DNA of 64,000 nt from JANQQN01 sp964519665 (GTDB lineage: Bacteria; Myxococcota; Kuafuiibacteriia; Kuafuiibacteriales; Kuafuiibacteriaceae), in NCBI GenBank assembly GCA_964519665.1, contig CAZFIV010000012.1, forward strand, positions 52,781-116,780. The letters are read 5' to 3'. The stretch's first letter is position 1, and each line of letters begins with the position of its first letter. Position numbers and translations under genes: made by a program. The notes under the pieces were generated by a model. The model was not told where the DNA came from. It was given only the letters and a program-made list of their open reading frames with translations, and did no database searches. Of the stretch, positions 8,642-17,060 are shown piece by piece.

Positions 8642-9409
8642 ATGACGCGAACCATGATCATCACGGCAGCGCTGAGCCTCGGCCTTGTCGGGCAGGCGTC
8701 CGGCACCAGCCCGCAGCCCCCCGATCTTCCCGACCTCTCTGGCACCTGGGCCCGTGCCCAGATCACGACCGCCCTGGTCCACGTGCCGATCGTCGGTGAG
8801 CTCGCGTCCCAAACCTTGGCCGTGACCCTTTTGCGCATCGAGCAGCATGGGCCGGAGTTATTATTGGTTGAAGAGGTCTGCCGCCTCGACACGAAAGCAC
8901 CGACCTCGCTGGTGAAGACGACGTACCCCGACGCTTTCGTGAGGGCCGTCTCGGGCAACCGACGTCGGGGACGCCTCGAGTGGGACGGAGGGCAGATTCG
9001 GTACCGGGAGCCCAAACAGGCGTACTGGCGCGGCATGCGGGAAGGGGTGCCGATCGGCGAGCCCCTGCCCGACCATCCTGACGATCCCCGAGTCAGTGAT
9101 CTCGACTCCGACGGAAACCCCGGCCTGACGGTCAAGGTGAGCGGACTGATCGATGGCGAGATCTTCCTGGTGCAGCGGAGCTGGAGTGAACTCGACGGAG
9201 TGCTACTGTCGGGTAACAGAATTGAGGGTCGAGTACATTGGGATTCGGAAGAGCAGATTCTCGGGGCGAGTCGCCAACTGCTTGCATCCAAACCGAAGAA
9301 GCGACCAGCCCCTGATCAATCCGGCAACTTCTTTCGGATGCGCCGAGTGCCGAACAGTGCGACCTGTGGCGAAGTTCTGGCTCGCCAGCGGAAGCTGCTC
9401 GGCATGTAG
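8642..9409 (+). CDS. Secreted protein of unknown function
   Basis: The 255-residue product has a clear signal peptide (MTRTMIITAALSLGLVGQASG, cleavage expected near residue 21). The mature part begins with a Pro-rich stretch and PDLSGTWARAQ, suggesting a beta-rich, lipocalin-like fold. DLDSDGNPGLTV near residue 160 resembles a calcium-binding loop. A single Cys pair (C82 and one near the C-terminus) could form a disulfide in the periplasm. I do not recognise the family. Confidence 0.7.
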   Translation: MTRTMIITAALSLGLVGQASGTSPQPPDLPDLSGTWARAQITTALVHVPIVGELASQTLAVTLLRIEQHGPELLLVEEVCRLDTKAPTSLVKTTYPDAFVRAVSGNRRRGRLEWDGGQIRYREPKQAYWRGMREGVPIGEPLPDHPDDPRVSDLDSDGNPGLTVKVSGLIDGEIFLVQRSWSELDGVLLSGNRIEGRVHWDSEEQILGASRQLLASKPKKRPAPDQSGNFFRMRRVPNSATCGEVLARQRKLLGM

Positions 9410-9487
9410 ACCACGCTCGCCCTCAGATATCGCAGACGTAACGGTCGACCCCCCATTCGATACCTTTCGGTTACATCATCTCCTCCA

Positions 9488-9521
9488 AAGTAGGTGTCGG
9501 GCCACGGTTTGTTACCTACTT
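9488..9521. promoter_or_regulatory. Inverted repeat just upstream of the sensor kinase gene
   Basis: AAGTAGGT (9488-9495) and its exact complement ACCTACTT (9514-9521) are separated by 18 bases, ending four bases before the kinase ATG. This could be an operator for the two-component system itself or an mRNA hairpin controlling translation. No function is shown by the sequence alone. Confidence 0.35.
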
Positions 9522-9525
9522 GAGC

Positions 9526-11253
9526 ATGGCATCAGCCTTGCTGTTTGGTCGGACGACCGTGAGTAGACCTGTCAACTCTGACGCGGCCAACGAAGCCGCC
9601 TCTGGCATGCGGGTTTGCCCAGGTCCGCACATCTCATCATCACTCGAGGCTTATCTTTCGATCGTCCCGCAAGCCATGCTTCAGCTCGACCCCGGGGGCT
9701 GCATCGTCGTGGCCAACGACGCGGCGGCCGACATCTTCGAGCACCGACGGTTGGCAGGATTGGACTGGTACGACGGGCTGGTGGCGCCGCCTGACCGGGC
9801 CAACGAGCGCGACCTTTATCGGAGGCTGATCACCGACGAGGGGCCTTTGGCCCGATCGGTTCGAGTTCGTACGGCGGGCGGTAAGCCCCGAACCCTGATC
9901 GTCCGCAGCAGCCTCTTGCGAGACGCAGAAGGCGTGCCGTGCGGGTCGCTGAACGCGGCCGAAGATGTGACCGAGCACCAGCCCTCGCAGAAGGTGCTTC
10001 AGGATACGCGCGACGCCCTCGAAGCCTATCAGTTCGCGCTCGATGCGTCCGCGATCGTGGCCATCACCGACCAGAGGGGCATCATTCAGCACGTCAACGA
10101 ACAGTTCTGCGCAGTCAGCAAGTATCAGTCCGACGAATTGATCGGTCTGGATCATCGTGTTCTGAACTCCGGCTATCACTCCCGAGACTTCTTCAAAGAG
10201 TTGTGGTCGCGAATCGGGCGGGGGCTCGTGTGGCGCGGTGACATCCGCAACCGAGCCAAAGATGGAACCTACTACTGGGTCGCGACGACGATCGTTCCTT
10301 TCCTCGACAAGTCCGGAAAGCCGAAGCAGTACGTCGCGATCCGGTTCGAGATCACCGAGCGCAAGCTCGCCGAAACCGCGCTCGAACGTACGGTTCGAGA
10401 CCTGGCCATGGCCCGCGAAGCCGAGGCTCGACGCGCCGAGGCCCTCCGAGACGCTCGAGATAGTCTGGAAGCCGCCAACCGCCGGATCCGGGAAGAGCAA
10501 GCCAAGCTGATTCAGGCCGAGAAGCTCTCCTCGATCGGGATGCTGGCATCCGGCGTCGCCCACGAGATCAACAACCCGCTCGCCGGGGTCATGAACTGCG
10601 TCAAGGCGCTCAGCGACGGGCGCGCCAAGGCGTCGCGACGAGACGAGTACTTCCGGACGGCGCTGGACGGCCTCGAACGGATCCAGCAGATCGTGCACGG
10701 CTTGCTCGACTACGCTCGCCAGCGTCCCCTGTCGTACTCCACGGTGGACGCGGAAGAGGTCATCGTCGCGTGCACCCGCCTCCTCGCCCCGTATCTTCGA
10801 AAGAACCAGGTCGAACTGCGACCGGAGTTTCGGCCCGCCCAGCTACGAGCCGACCGCTCCCGAATCATGCAGGCGCTCATCAACGTGCTCTTGAATGCCA
10901 TCTACGTGTCGCCTCGAAACAGCGAAGTCGTCGTCTCGATCGTTCGAGCCCATCCGCTCATCGGTTTGGCGGTGCGCGACCACGGCCCCGGCATGCCGGA
11001 CGACGTCCTGCAGAAGGCTTGCGACCCGTTCTTCACCACCAAACCAGAAGGGGAAGGTACCGGTCTCGGCTTGGCGGTCACCGCCAGCATTGTCCGCGCC
11101 CACGGTGGCCACGTGGACTTCGAAGTTCACGGTCGCGAAGGCGCGGACAGTCCCTGGGATCCCAAGCCAGATGCGCTAGGCTCGGCAGATTCCGGTACGA
11201 CGGTCACCATCTGGCTGCCCGAAGAGGGCGAACAAGGAGTCATCGATGCTTGA
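9526..11253 (+). CDS. PAS-domain sensor histidine kinase of an NtrB/NtrC-type pair
   Basis: The 575-residue kinase has no membrane segment, so it is probably cytoplasmic. It contains an N-terminal PAS domain (about 35-150), a second PAS/PAC domain (about 165-285) with SGYHSRDFFKELW and YYWVATTIVPF, a coiled-coil linker, then the phosphoacceptor block GVAHEINNPLAG and the ATPase motifs DHGPGMP and GTGLGLAV. The HEINNP form is typical of NtrB-like kinases. The ATG at 9526 was preferred over a TTG two codons upstream, and no strong ribosome binding site is visible. The 3' end overlaps the regulator gene by eight bases. Confidence 0.85.
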   Translation: MASALLFGRTTVSRPVNSDAANEAASGMRVCPGPHISSSLEAYLSIVPQAMLQLDPGGCIVVANDAAADIFEHRRLAGLDWYDGLVAPPDRANERDLYRRLITDEGPLARSVRVRTAGGKPRTLIVRSSLLRDAEGVPCGSLNAAEDVTEHQPSQKVLQDTRDALEAYQFALDASAIVAITDQRGIIQHVNEQFCAVSKYQSDELIGLDHRVLNSGYHSRDFFKELWSRIGRGLVWRGDIRNRAKDGTYYWVATTIVPFLDKSGKPKQYVAIRFEITERKLAETALERTVRDLAMAREAEARRAEALRDARDSLEAANRRIREEQAKLIQAEKLSSIGMLASGVAHEINNPLAGVMNCVKALSDGRAKASRRDEYFRTALDGLERIQQIVHGLLDYARQRPLSYSTVDAEEVIVACTRLLAPYLRKNQVELRPEFRPAQLRADRSRIMQALINVLLNAIYVSPRNSEVVVSIVRAHPLIGLAVRDHGPGMPDDVLQKACDPFFTTKPEGEGTGLGLAVTASIVRAHGGHVDFEVHGREGADSPWDPKPDALGSADSGTTVTIWLPEEGEQGVIDA

Positions 11254-12622
11254 CATTATGCTGGTCGATGATGAGCCATCCATCCGCCTCACGGTTTCCG
11301 ATGCGCTCGAAGAAGCCGGCCATGTCGTCGTCACGGCCGAGGACGGCGGCGAGGCGATGCGTCATCTCGACGAAAGGACATTCGACCTCGTCATCACCGA
11401 CATTCGAATGCCGCGCGTCGATGGCATGACGCTCTTTCGCCGAATCCGAAAGGAGCGGCCGACCACCGGCGTCATCCTCATGACCGCCTATGCCGCCGTT
11501 TCCGACGCGGTCTCGGCCCTCAAAGACGGGGCCCTAGACTATCTGACCAAGCCCTTCGACCTGGAAGAACTGCAGCTGAGGATCGGCCGATTCGCGGAAC
11601 GCCGCGTGCTCGAAGCCGAGCTCGACGCGGCCCGGACCGAACTCGCCACCCGAGACCCCAGCTCGATCATCATCGGGCGGGCTCCCAACATGGTTCGGCT
11701 CCTCGACCTCGTCGAGACCATCGCGGACAGCGATGCCCCGGTCTTGATCACCGGCGAGTCAGGAACCGGCAAGGAGCTCGTGGCCAAGACCGTCCATCGA
11801 CTGAGCGGACGTCGCGATGGTCCGTTCGTAGCCGTGAACTGTGCCGCGTTCCCCGAGACGCTCCTGGAAGCCGAGCTGTTCGGCCACGAGCGGGGCGCGT
11901 TTACCGGTGCGGTGAAGGCGCGCGACGGCCGATTCATGGCCGCGAAGAACGGCACCCTCTTCCTGGATGAGATCGCAGAGATCCCCCCGATGGCGCAGGC
12001 CAAGCTCCTGCGCGTTCTGCAGGAAGGATTGATCGAGCCGCTGGGCACCAACAACCAGGTCAACGTCGATGTACGGGTGGTTTCCGCCACTCACCGCAAC
12101 CTGAAGGAACGCATCCGAGACGGCCTGTTCCGAGAGGACCTCTACTATCGTTTGAATGTTCTCGACGTCGCCATCCCGCCCCTTCGCGATCGACGGAGCG
12201 ACCTACCACTGCTCGTCGAGCACTTTCTCAGGCGCCTCGTCAAAGCCGGCCGACCGGAGCCCTCGATCTCCCCGCGCGCCTGGGCGGCGCTGAGCGAATA
12301 TGCGTTTCCCGGCAACGTTCGCGAGTTGGAGCACGCCATTCAGCGGGCGGTCGTCCTCTCGAGAGGCCAAGAGATCGACCTCGACCACCTGCCACCCGAT
12401 ATTCGCGGCACCACCGAAACGCCCAGCAAGCGCTCGGACGATGAGTCGACCGAGCTGCGCCCCCTCTCGACGGCGATCAAAGAATTCGAGCACCAGTACC
12501 TGCTTCGGGCTCTCAATGCCGCGCACGGCAAGAAAGCCAAAGCCGCCGAGCTCCTGGGCATCTCGCGCAAGAACCTATGGGAAAAACTGCGGTCCCACGA
12601 ACTGGACTCCCGACCCGCGTGA
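11246..12622 (+). CDS. NtrC-family sigma-54-dependent response regulator
   Basis: The 458-residue protein has a receiver domain with phosphoacceptor D52 (TDIRMP) and K102, a central AAA+ domain with Walker A GESGTGKE (170-177), the sigma-54 contact loop GAFTGA (217-222) and Walker B TLFLDE (237-242), and a Fis-type helix-turn-helix at the C-terminus (AAELLGISRKNLWEKL). It overlaps the kinase gene, with ACAAGGAG before its ATG, so the two form a co-translated pair. Its targets are unknown. Two sigma-54 promoter candidates lie 33 kb away in this window, but no link is shown. Confidence 0.9.
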   Translation: MLDIMLVDDEPSIRLTVSDALEEAGHVVVTAEDGGEAMRHLDERTFDLVITDIRMPRVDGMTLFRRIRKERPTTGVILMTAYAAVSDAVSALKDGALDYLTKPFDLEELQLRIGRFAERRVLEAELDAARTELATRDPSSIIIGRAPNMVRLLDLVETIADSDAPVLITGESGTGKELVAKTVHRLSGRRDGPFVAVNCAAFPETLLEAELFGHERGAFTGAVKARDGRFMAAKNGTLFLDEIAEIPPMAQAKLLRVLQEGLIEPLGTNNQVNVDVRVVSATHRNLKERIRDGLFREDLYYRLNVLDVAIPPLRDRRSDLPLLVEHFLRRLVKAGRPEPSISPRAWAALSEYAFPGNVRELEHAIQRAVVLSRGQEIDLDHLPPDIRGTTETPSKRSDDESTELRPLSTAIKEFEHQYLLRALNAAHGKKAKAAELLGISRKNLWEKLRSHELDSRPA

Positions 12623-12692
12623 GATGAGCGCTTCGCTCCACTGCCGTACTCTGCGTTGCAGCTTCCGCCGGGGTCGAAACTTCGTCCGTCGA

Positions 12693-14066
12693 CTACTCGT
12701 CCTCGGACGGCGGCGATAACCCACCAGACTCCGGAATCGGACTCAATCGCCCCGCCGGCGCGCCCTCGTCGACCAGGGCGAGCTGCCCTCTCTGGCCACC
12801 GGTACGAGCTTGAATCCGTGCGATCGCCGCCCTCGCCGTCATCTTGAGCTGGGGCGAGCGGGTCAACCCGCGAGTCAGCGGCAGCAGCCGCTCGACCGCC
12901 TCGACATGTCCGATCCCGCCGATCGCTTCGACCGCCGCGACCGCAACTTCCGCTTCCGACGCCGACAAATAGGGCAACACGAACGCGACGTCATCGGGAC
13001 CGCCGGTCGCCTCGAGCGCCCGAAGTGCCGCCGCCACCACGTACGGCTGGTCGGCCGCGAGCGCACCCCGGACCTCACTCGTGAGGCCCGACGGCCTCTT
13101 CGAACGTACGACCTCGAGCGCCGCGCCGACCAACTCGTCCGTGCGCGAGTTCAGGGCTTGAGTCAGGCCTCTCTTTAACGCGGAGTCATCGGCCGGCGCC
13201 GAGTGTCCCCACACCTGAAGGGCAGCCGCCCTCAGCGACACCGATGCGCCGAGATCGTCGAACACGGTCCGTGCGGCCGGCACTCCTCGCTCGCCCGCGT
13301 GCCGGGCCGCCATCAAACGGATCTCGGGCTCGGAATCCTCGAGCCGCTCCTCGATCGCCTGCTGGGTTGCGGGGGAGGTCGGATACCTACGTACAAGCGT
13401 CAGGAGACTGCTTCGCCGAATCGCGAGGACCGAATCATTCGCGGCGCGGTCGCGCAACCCGTCCGGCCAGCGATCGATGGGTAGCGAAAGACCGTTGCCC
13501 AGAGCTGCTACCGCCCGCACGATCTGCGTGAGGTTCTCTTCCCGAGCAACGATGCCGGCCGCCACCAGCTTGAGCTGTTGGCCGCGCAGACATCCGTCTT
13601 GCGACACGAAGGACCGCAAACTCCGACGGATGGCGGGGGAAAGCGCCGCCAAGGCATAGGTCGAGTCACCATCGATGCGGACGATTCGGTCGAAATCGGC
13701 GTCGCCCAGGTTTGCGGCTCCGGAGGGCAGCAAACGCTCGGTCATCCGGGTCCACGCCGATTTGGCACTCGCCGAGAAGGTGACCGGAATTCGCGCCGCA
13801 TGAACCGAAACGACGGTGGCCGTGCGGTTGGTGCCCGCCGCCTCGTCCGAGTGAACGCTCACCGTGACCGCGCAGTCGCCGATCACGCCTTCGAGCCTCG
13901 GCGTCCGAAACGGTCCCTGACCGTCGTATCGAAGCCCCAGCCGAGCCGCGGCCGCCTGCCAGACGCTTTTCAGTCTGGTCATCCGCCAATGCGCGAGACC
14001 GCCGATGAGACCGAGCGCGGTCACCAGCATCAAGAAGCCCGGTATTGCGTCCACTCCGAACATCAT
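12693..14066 (-). CDS. Membrane-anchored HEAT-repeat protein
   Basis: The 457-residue protein has one N-terminal membrane helix (about residues 8-26) and then a long alpha-helical part. From about residue 230 it shows repeated HEAT-type helices such as EIRLMAARHAGERG, VVAAALRALEATG and EVAVAAVEAIGGIGHVEAVERLLP. The tail is Gly/Pro/Ser-rich and acidic. Such proteins usually act as scaffolds, and no catalytic motif is visible. It is convergent with the NtrC-type regulator and divergent from the sirtuin gene, from which only 23 bases separate it. Confidence 0.75.
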   Translation of the reverse strand: MMFGVDAIPGFLMLVTALGLIGGLAHWRMTRLKSVWQAAAARLGLRYDGQGPFRTPRLEGVIGDCAVTVSVHSDEAAGTNRTATVVSVHAARIPVTFSASAKSAWTRMTERLLPSGAANLGDADFDRIVRIDGDSTYALAALSPAIRRSLRSFVSQDGCLRGQQLKLVAAGIVAREENLTQIVRAVAALGNGLSLPIDRWPDGLRDRAANDSVLAIRRSSLLTLVRRYPTSPATQQAIEERLEDSEPEIRLMAARHAGERGVPAARTVFDDLGASVSLRAAALQVWGHSAPADDSALKRGLTQALNSRTDELVGAALEVVRSKRPSGLTSEVRGALAADQPYVVAAALRALEATGGPDDVAFVLPYLSASEAEVAVAAVEAIGGIGHVEAVERLLPLTRGLTRSPQLKMTARAAIARIQARTGGQRGQLALVDEGAPAGRLSPIPESGGLSPPSEDE

Positions 14067-14089
14067 AGTCGTTTATCTGAAGGACCTGT

Positions 14090-14971
14090 GTGGATGACCC
14101 AGCCTACCGGTTCCGAGCTCGCACGGAAGCCGAAATCCCCCATCCCGCTGGCTCGGTCATTTACCGATGGATCCATCCGGCCCCGGTCGACGACACTCTG
14201 GCCGTGATTCTGTCCCTGCTGGAGCTCGATCCCGTGGTCGACGTCCTTCGGTCAGCGCGCCGCGTCTTGGTGATCACAGGCGCGGGTATGTCGGCCGATT
14301 CGGGCCTGCCGACCTACCGGGGAGTGGGTGGCCTGTACAACGACCGGGCCACCGAAGACGGCCTCCCCATCGAGGAGGCCCTCTCGGGCCACATGTTCAT
14401 GGCGCGGCCGGCACTCACCTGGAAGCACATTCGCGAGATCGAGCACGCTTGCCGCGGCGCTCAGCCGAACGCCGGCCATCGGGTCCTGGCCGCCTGGGAG
14501 ACCCGATTCGACCGCGTCTGCGTCCTGACTCAAAACGTAGACGGTCTACATCGCTCCGCCGGCTCGACGCGCGTCATCGACATTCACGGGGACACCGGCG
14601 AGCTGTTCTGTCCGATGTGCGATTGGCAGGAAATCGTGAGCAGCTACGAGCACTTGGAGCCTCTTCCACTGTGCCCGCAGTGCGGAGCGGTCATCCGCCC
14701 TCGAGTCGTGCTGTTCGGCGAGCTGCTCGACCCGGCCAAGCTCGACAGTCTTCGAAATGAGCTGGTTCGGGGCTTCGATGTGGTGTTCTCGATCGGTACG
14801 AGCGCGCTGTTTCCGTACATCGTTCAACCGGTGCTGGATGCCGCTCGCAACGGCGTCACCAGCGTCGAGATCAACCCAAAGGCGACCGATATCTCGCCCC
14901 TCGTGACCTACCAAGTGCGGGCGGGCGCGGCGGATACCCTCTTAGCCCTCGCCCACAAACTCGACCCTTGA
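14090..14971 (+). CDS. Sir2-family NAD-dependent protein deacylase
   Basis: Sirtuins remove acyl groups from lysine using NAD. The protein has the NAD-binding ITGAGMSADSGLPTYRG block, TQNVDGLH, the catalytic IHGD motif, two zinc-binding CxxC pairs (CPMC and CPQC), VLFGE and SIGTSALFPY. The GTG at 14090 gives 293 residues and has GAAGGA five bases upstream. A later GTG at 14201 would give a more typical length but has no ribosome binding site. The N-terminal ~45 residues are therefore uncertain. Confidence 0.88.
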   Translation: MDDPAYRFRARTEAEIPHPAGSVIYRWIHPAPVDDTLAVILSLLELDPVVDVLRSARRVLVITGAGMSADSGLPTYRGVGGLYNDRATEDGLPIEEALSGHMFMARPALTWKHIREIEHACRGAQPNAGHRVLAAWETRFDRVCVLTQNVDGLHRSAGSTRVIDIHGDTGELFCPMCDWQEIVSSYEHLEPLPLCPQCGAVIRPRVVLFGELLDPAKLDSLRNELVRGFDVVFSIGTSALFPYIVQPVLDAARNGVTSVEINPKATDISPLVTYQVRAGAADTLLALAHKLDP

Positions 14972-15089
14972 CCGATCGGAGGCGGGCCGCTTCGGTCTTG
15001 GTGCTCGGTGGTGCATCGGTCCCCCCGGTCGCCGAGGACAGTGGACGCAGTCGCGGGAGTACGAGATATTCAGGGGCCCAGGGACCAGA

Positions 15090-15860
15090 GTGACGGCTGA
15101 CATCAAGGAACAGGAATCCAAGCGGGCTCGAGCCACGGTCGCCCAGTACCATCTACTTCTGTCGCGCAGAAACCACTTCGAGCTCCTCGGGGTATTGCGA
15201 GATGCGAGTCAGGAGTCGATCCGCGAAGCCTTCAAAGACCTCGCCAAGCGCTGGCATTCGGACGCGTTTGCCCACGTGGACCTTGGACCCGAGAAGAAGA
15301 AGCTCGACGAGATTTTTCAGCGGCTGAACGAAGCCTACGAGACCCTCACCGACCCAGGGCTTCGCGATGAGTATCTCGTCTTCTTGGACCGTTCGGCGAG
15401 GGGGCTATCGACCGACGTGCACGGCATCTTGCGGGCCGAGGCGATCGTCGACGAGGCGCTGATGGACATGCGGCGCCGAAACTGGAGCGGCGCGGTCGAC
15501 AAGCTCACCGAGGCCCGTCAGCTCAACCCGGACGACCCGCTGTACGACGTGCACTTTGCGTGGGCCCGCTACAACGCCGCGCCCAACAAAGACGCCGCGG
15601 CTCCCGTAGCGATCGAGATGCTCAAGGCCGCGGCGAAGCGGCAAGACCACCTGGCGCTCGCGTACCAATACCTCGGTAAAGTCCACTTCGCGAGAGACAA
15701 CTACGACGAGGCCAAAAAGTGGCTCAAGCTCTGCTTGAACTACGATCCGAGCGACGTCGATGCGCAGCGCGTCTTGCGCCTGATCAACACCCGAGCCCAG
15801 AAGCAAAAGCAGGGTGGTCTGATGAGCGCGATCAATCGTTTCTTGGGTAAGAAGAAATAG
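15090..15860 (+). CDS. J-domain/TPR protein with degenerate HSD motif
   Basis: The 256-residue protein has an N-terminal J-domain (about residues 28-98: NHFELLGVLRDAS, IREAFKDLAKRWHSD, RLNEAYETLTDP) followed by TPR-like helices (about 118-235). In the HPD tripeptide that J-proteins need to stimulate Hsp70 ATPase, the proline is replaced by serine (H56-S57-D58). It may therefore bind partners without activating DnaK. The start is GTG 15090 after AGGGA. The C-terminus is basic (FLGKKK). No client is suggested by the neighbours. Confidence 0.8.
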   Translation: MTADIKEQESKRARATVAQYHLLLSRRNHFELLGVLRDASQESIREAFKDLAKRWHSDAFAHVDLGPEKKKLDEIFQRLNEAYETLTDPGLRDEYLVFLDRSARGLSTDVHGILRAEAIVDEALMDMRRRNWSGAVDKLTEARQLNPDDPLYDVHFAWARYNAAPNKDAAAPVAIEMLKAAAKRQDHLALAYQYLGKVHFARDNYDEAKKWLKLCLNYDPSDVDAQRVLRLINTRAQKQKQGGLMSAINRFLGKKK

Positions 15861-15872
15861 CGCCTTCGCCCG

Positions 15873-17060
15873 TTACCGAGGCTCGGTCGACGACCACCAT
15901 GCAGCGAGCGCTTTTCGTAGGCCCCGCTCGGTCGGAAAGCCACTAAACTCGAAGGTCTCCGGGGGCCCGGCGTCCACTTCGAGCCGACGGGCCAGCTTGC
16001 GGTCGATGCCCATGATGAGGTCGGGCTGCGGCCGGGCCGCGAGCGCCGCCCGCCGACGTCGCCACGCGCCCTGATGCCACGGGTGGAACAACTCGATGGC
16101 GACCGTCCGTCCGTCGCGATGGGCATCCAGATCGGGCACGCACCACTCATGCACCCCGACGGGCCGGGGTGCCGGGTTCGCGTCGAGGCGCCAGTCGGGG
16201 TCGGACCAGCGCGCCACTACCGACTCGATCTCCGGTGGTACAAAACCTGCGCCGCCCTCGAGCCCAGGCCGAAGCCCTTGTTCGTGCGAAATCTCGAGCA
16301 CGAGGGCCGCTCGGCGGGGGAGCTTGATCGCGGCTCGCACCGCCCATCGCTCGACCGTCGGGACCACCAAAAAGAACGTGGCCAGCTGCAGCCCGTACTT
16401 CTTGGCGCTGTCGAGCACCGCCGCCGGCCCCTCGATCACCAGCGACCAACCCTCGTCGTCGACGCGAACGTCGGTCACCAAGCGACAGAATCGCATCCAA
16501 CGGAGCAAGCGGCGAAGCTCCGGCGTGTCACCACCCTCGACCTGCAGCTCGAGTCGCTCGGCATAGAGCAATAGTCCCTGCACTTGCGCGAGGTCGTACC
16601 GAGCCAGGAGTTTGTCCGCGTCGAGCGCTTTGAAGCCCAGGAGAGGACGCCGGCCGGGGAGGTCGGCATACAGCGCATCCCTGACCTGGGCCAGCTCGAT
16701 GACCTCCGACAATCGGGCCTCGTACTCTTCGAACGACGCGGCGAGGGGGAGCCCGCGACGAACGTCGTCGGCCTGCCGAAGCCACGCCGACCGGGCCTCC
16801 GCCGCCTCGGGGTCCGGATGGGCGAACTCGCATCGGTCCAAGAGAAGCTTGACCAGTCCCTTGGCGATTCGCGGCCGACGGTGCGCGCCGGCGACCGCCG
16901 CGAGCTCCGCCTCGACCTCCCCGCGCGGACGACCGACCGACGGTCCGAGACACGCGAGCAACGACTCGGCGACATCGCGCTCATGCGCTTGGTCGGCGAT
17001 CAGCTTCGGATAGATTCGACCGCTTCGGGTGCGGAAGTCGAGGAGGTCTTTGGTCAGCAC
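15873..17060 (-). CDS. Bax1-like nuclease (DUF790), XPB partner
   Basis: The 395-residue protein belongs to the DUF790 family, known as Bax1 in archaea, an endonuclease that works with the XPB helicase to cut DNA at unwound sites. Typical features are the start MLTKDLLDFRTRSGRIYPK, a conserved QVQGLLLYAERLELQV region, and a C-terminal nuclease-like core with VPDLDAHRDGRTVAIELFHPWH. Its GTG start overlaps the end of the upstream XPB gene by seven bases, so they are co-translated. Role in repair or stress is inferred from the family. Confidence 0.82.
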   Translation of the reverse strand: MLTKDLLDFRTRSGRIYPKLIADQAHERDVAESLLACLGPSVGRPRGEVEAELAAVAGAHRRPRIAKGLVKLLLDRCEFAHPDPEAAEARSAWLRQADDVRRGLPLAASFEEYEARLSEVIELAQVRDALYADLPGRRPLLGFKALDADKLLARYDLAQVQGLLLYAERLELQVEGGDTPELRRLLRWMRFCRLVTDVRVDDEGWSLVIEGPAAVLDSAKKYGLQLATFFLVVPTVERWAVRAAIKLPRRAALVLEISHEQGLRPGLEGGAGFVPPEIESVVARWSDPDWRLDANPAPRPVGVHEWCVPDLDAHRDGRTVAIELFHPWHQGAWRRRRAALAARPQPDLIMGIDRKLARRLEVDAGPPETFEFSGFPTERGLRKALAAWWSSTEPR

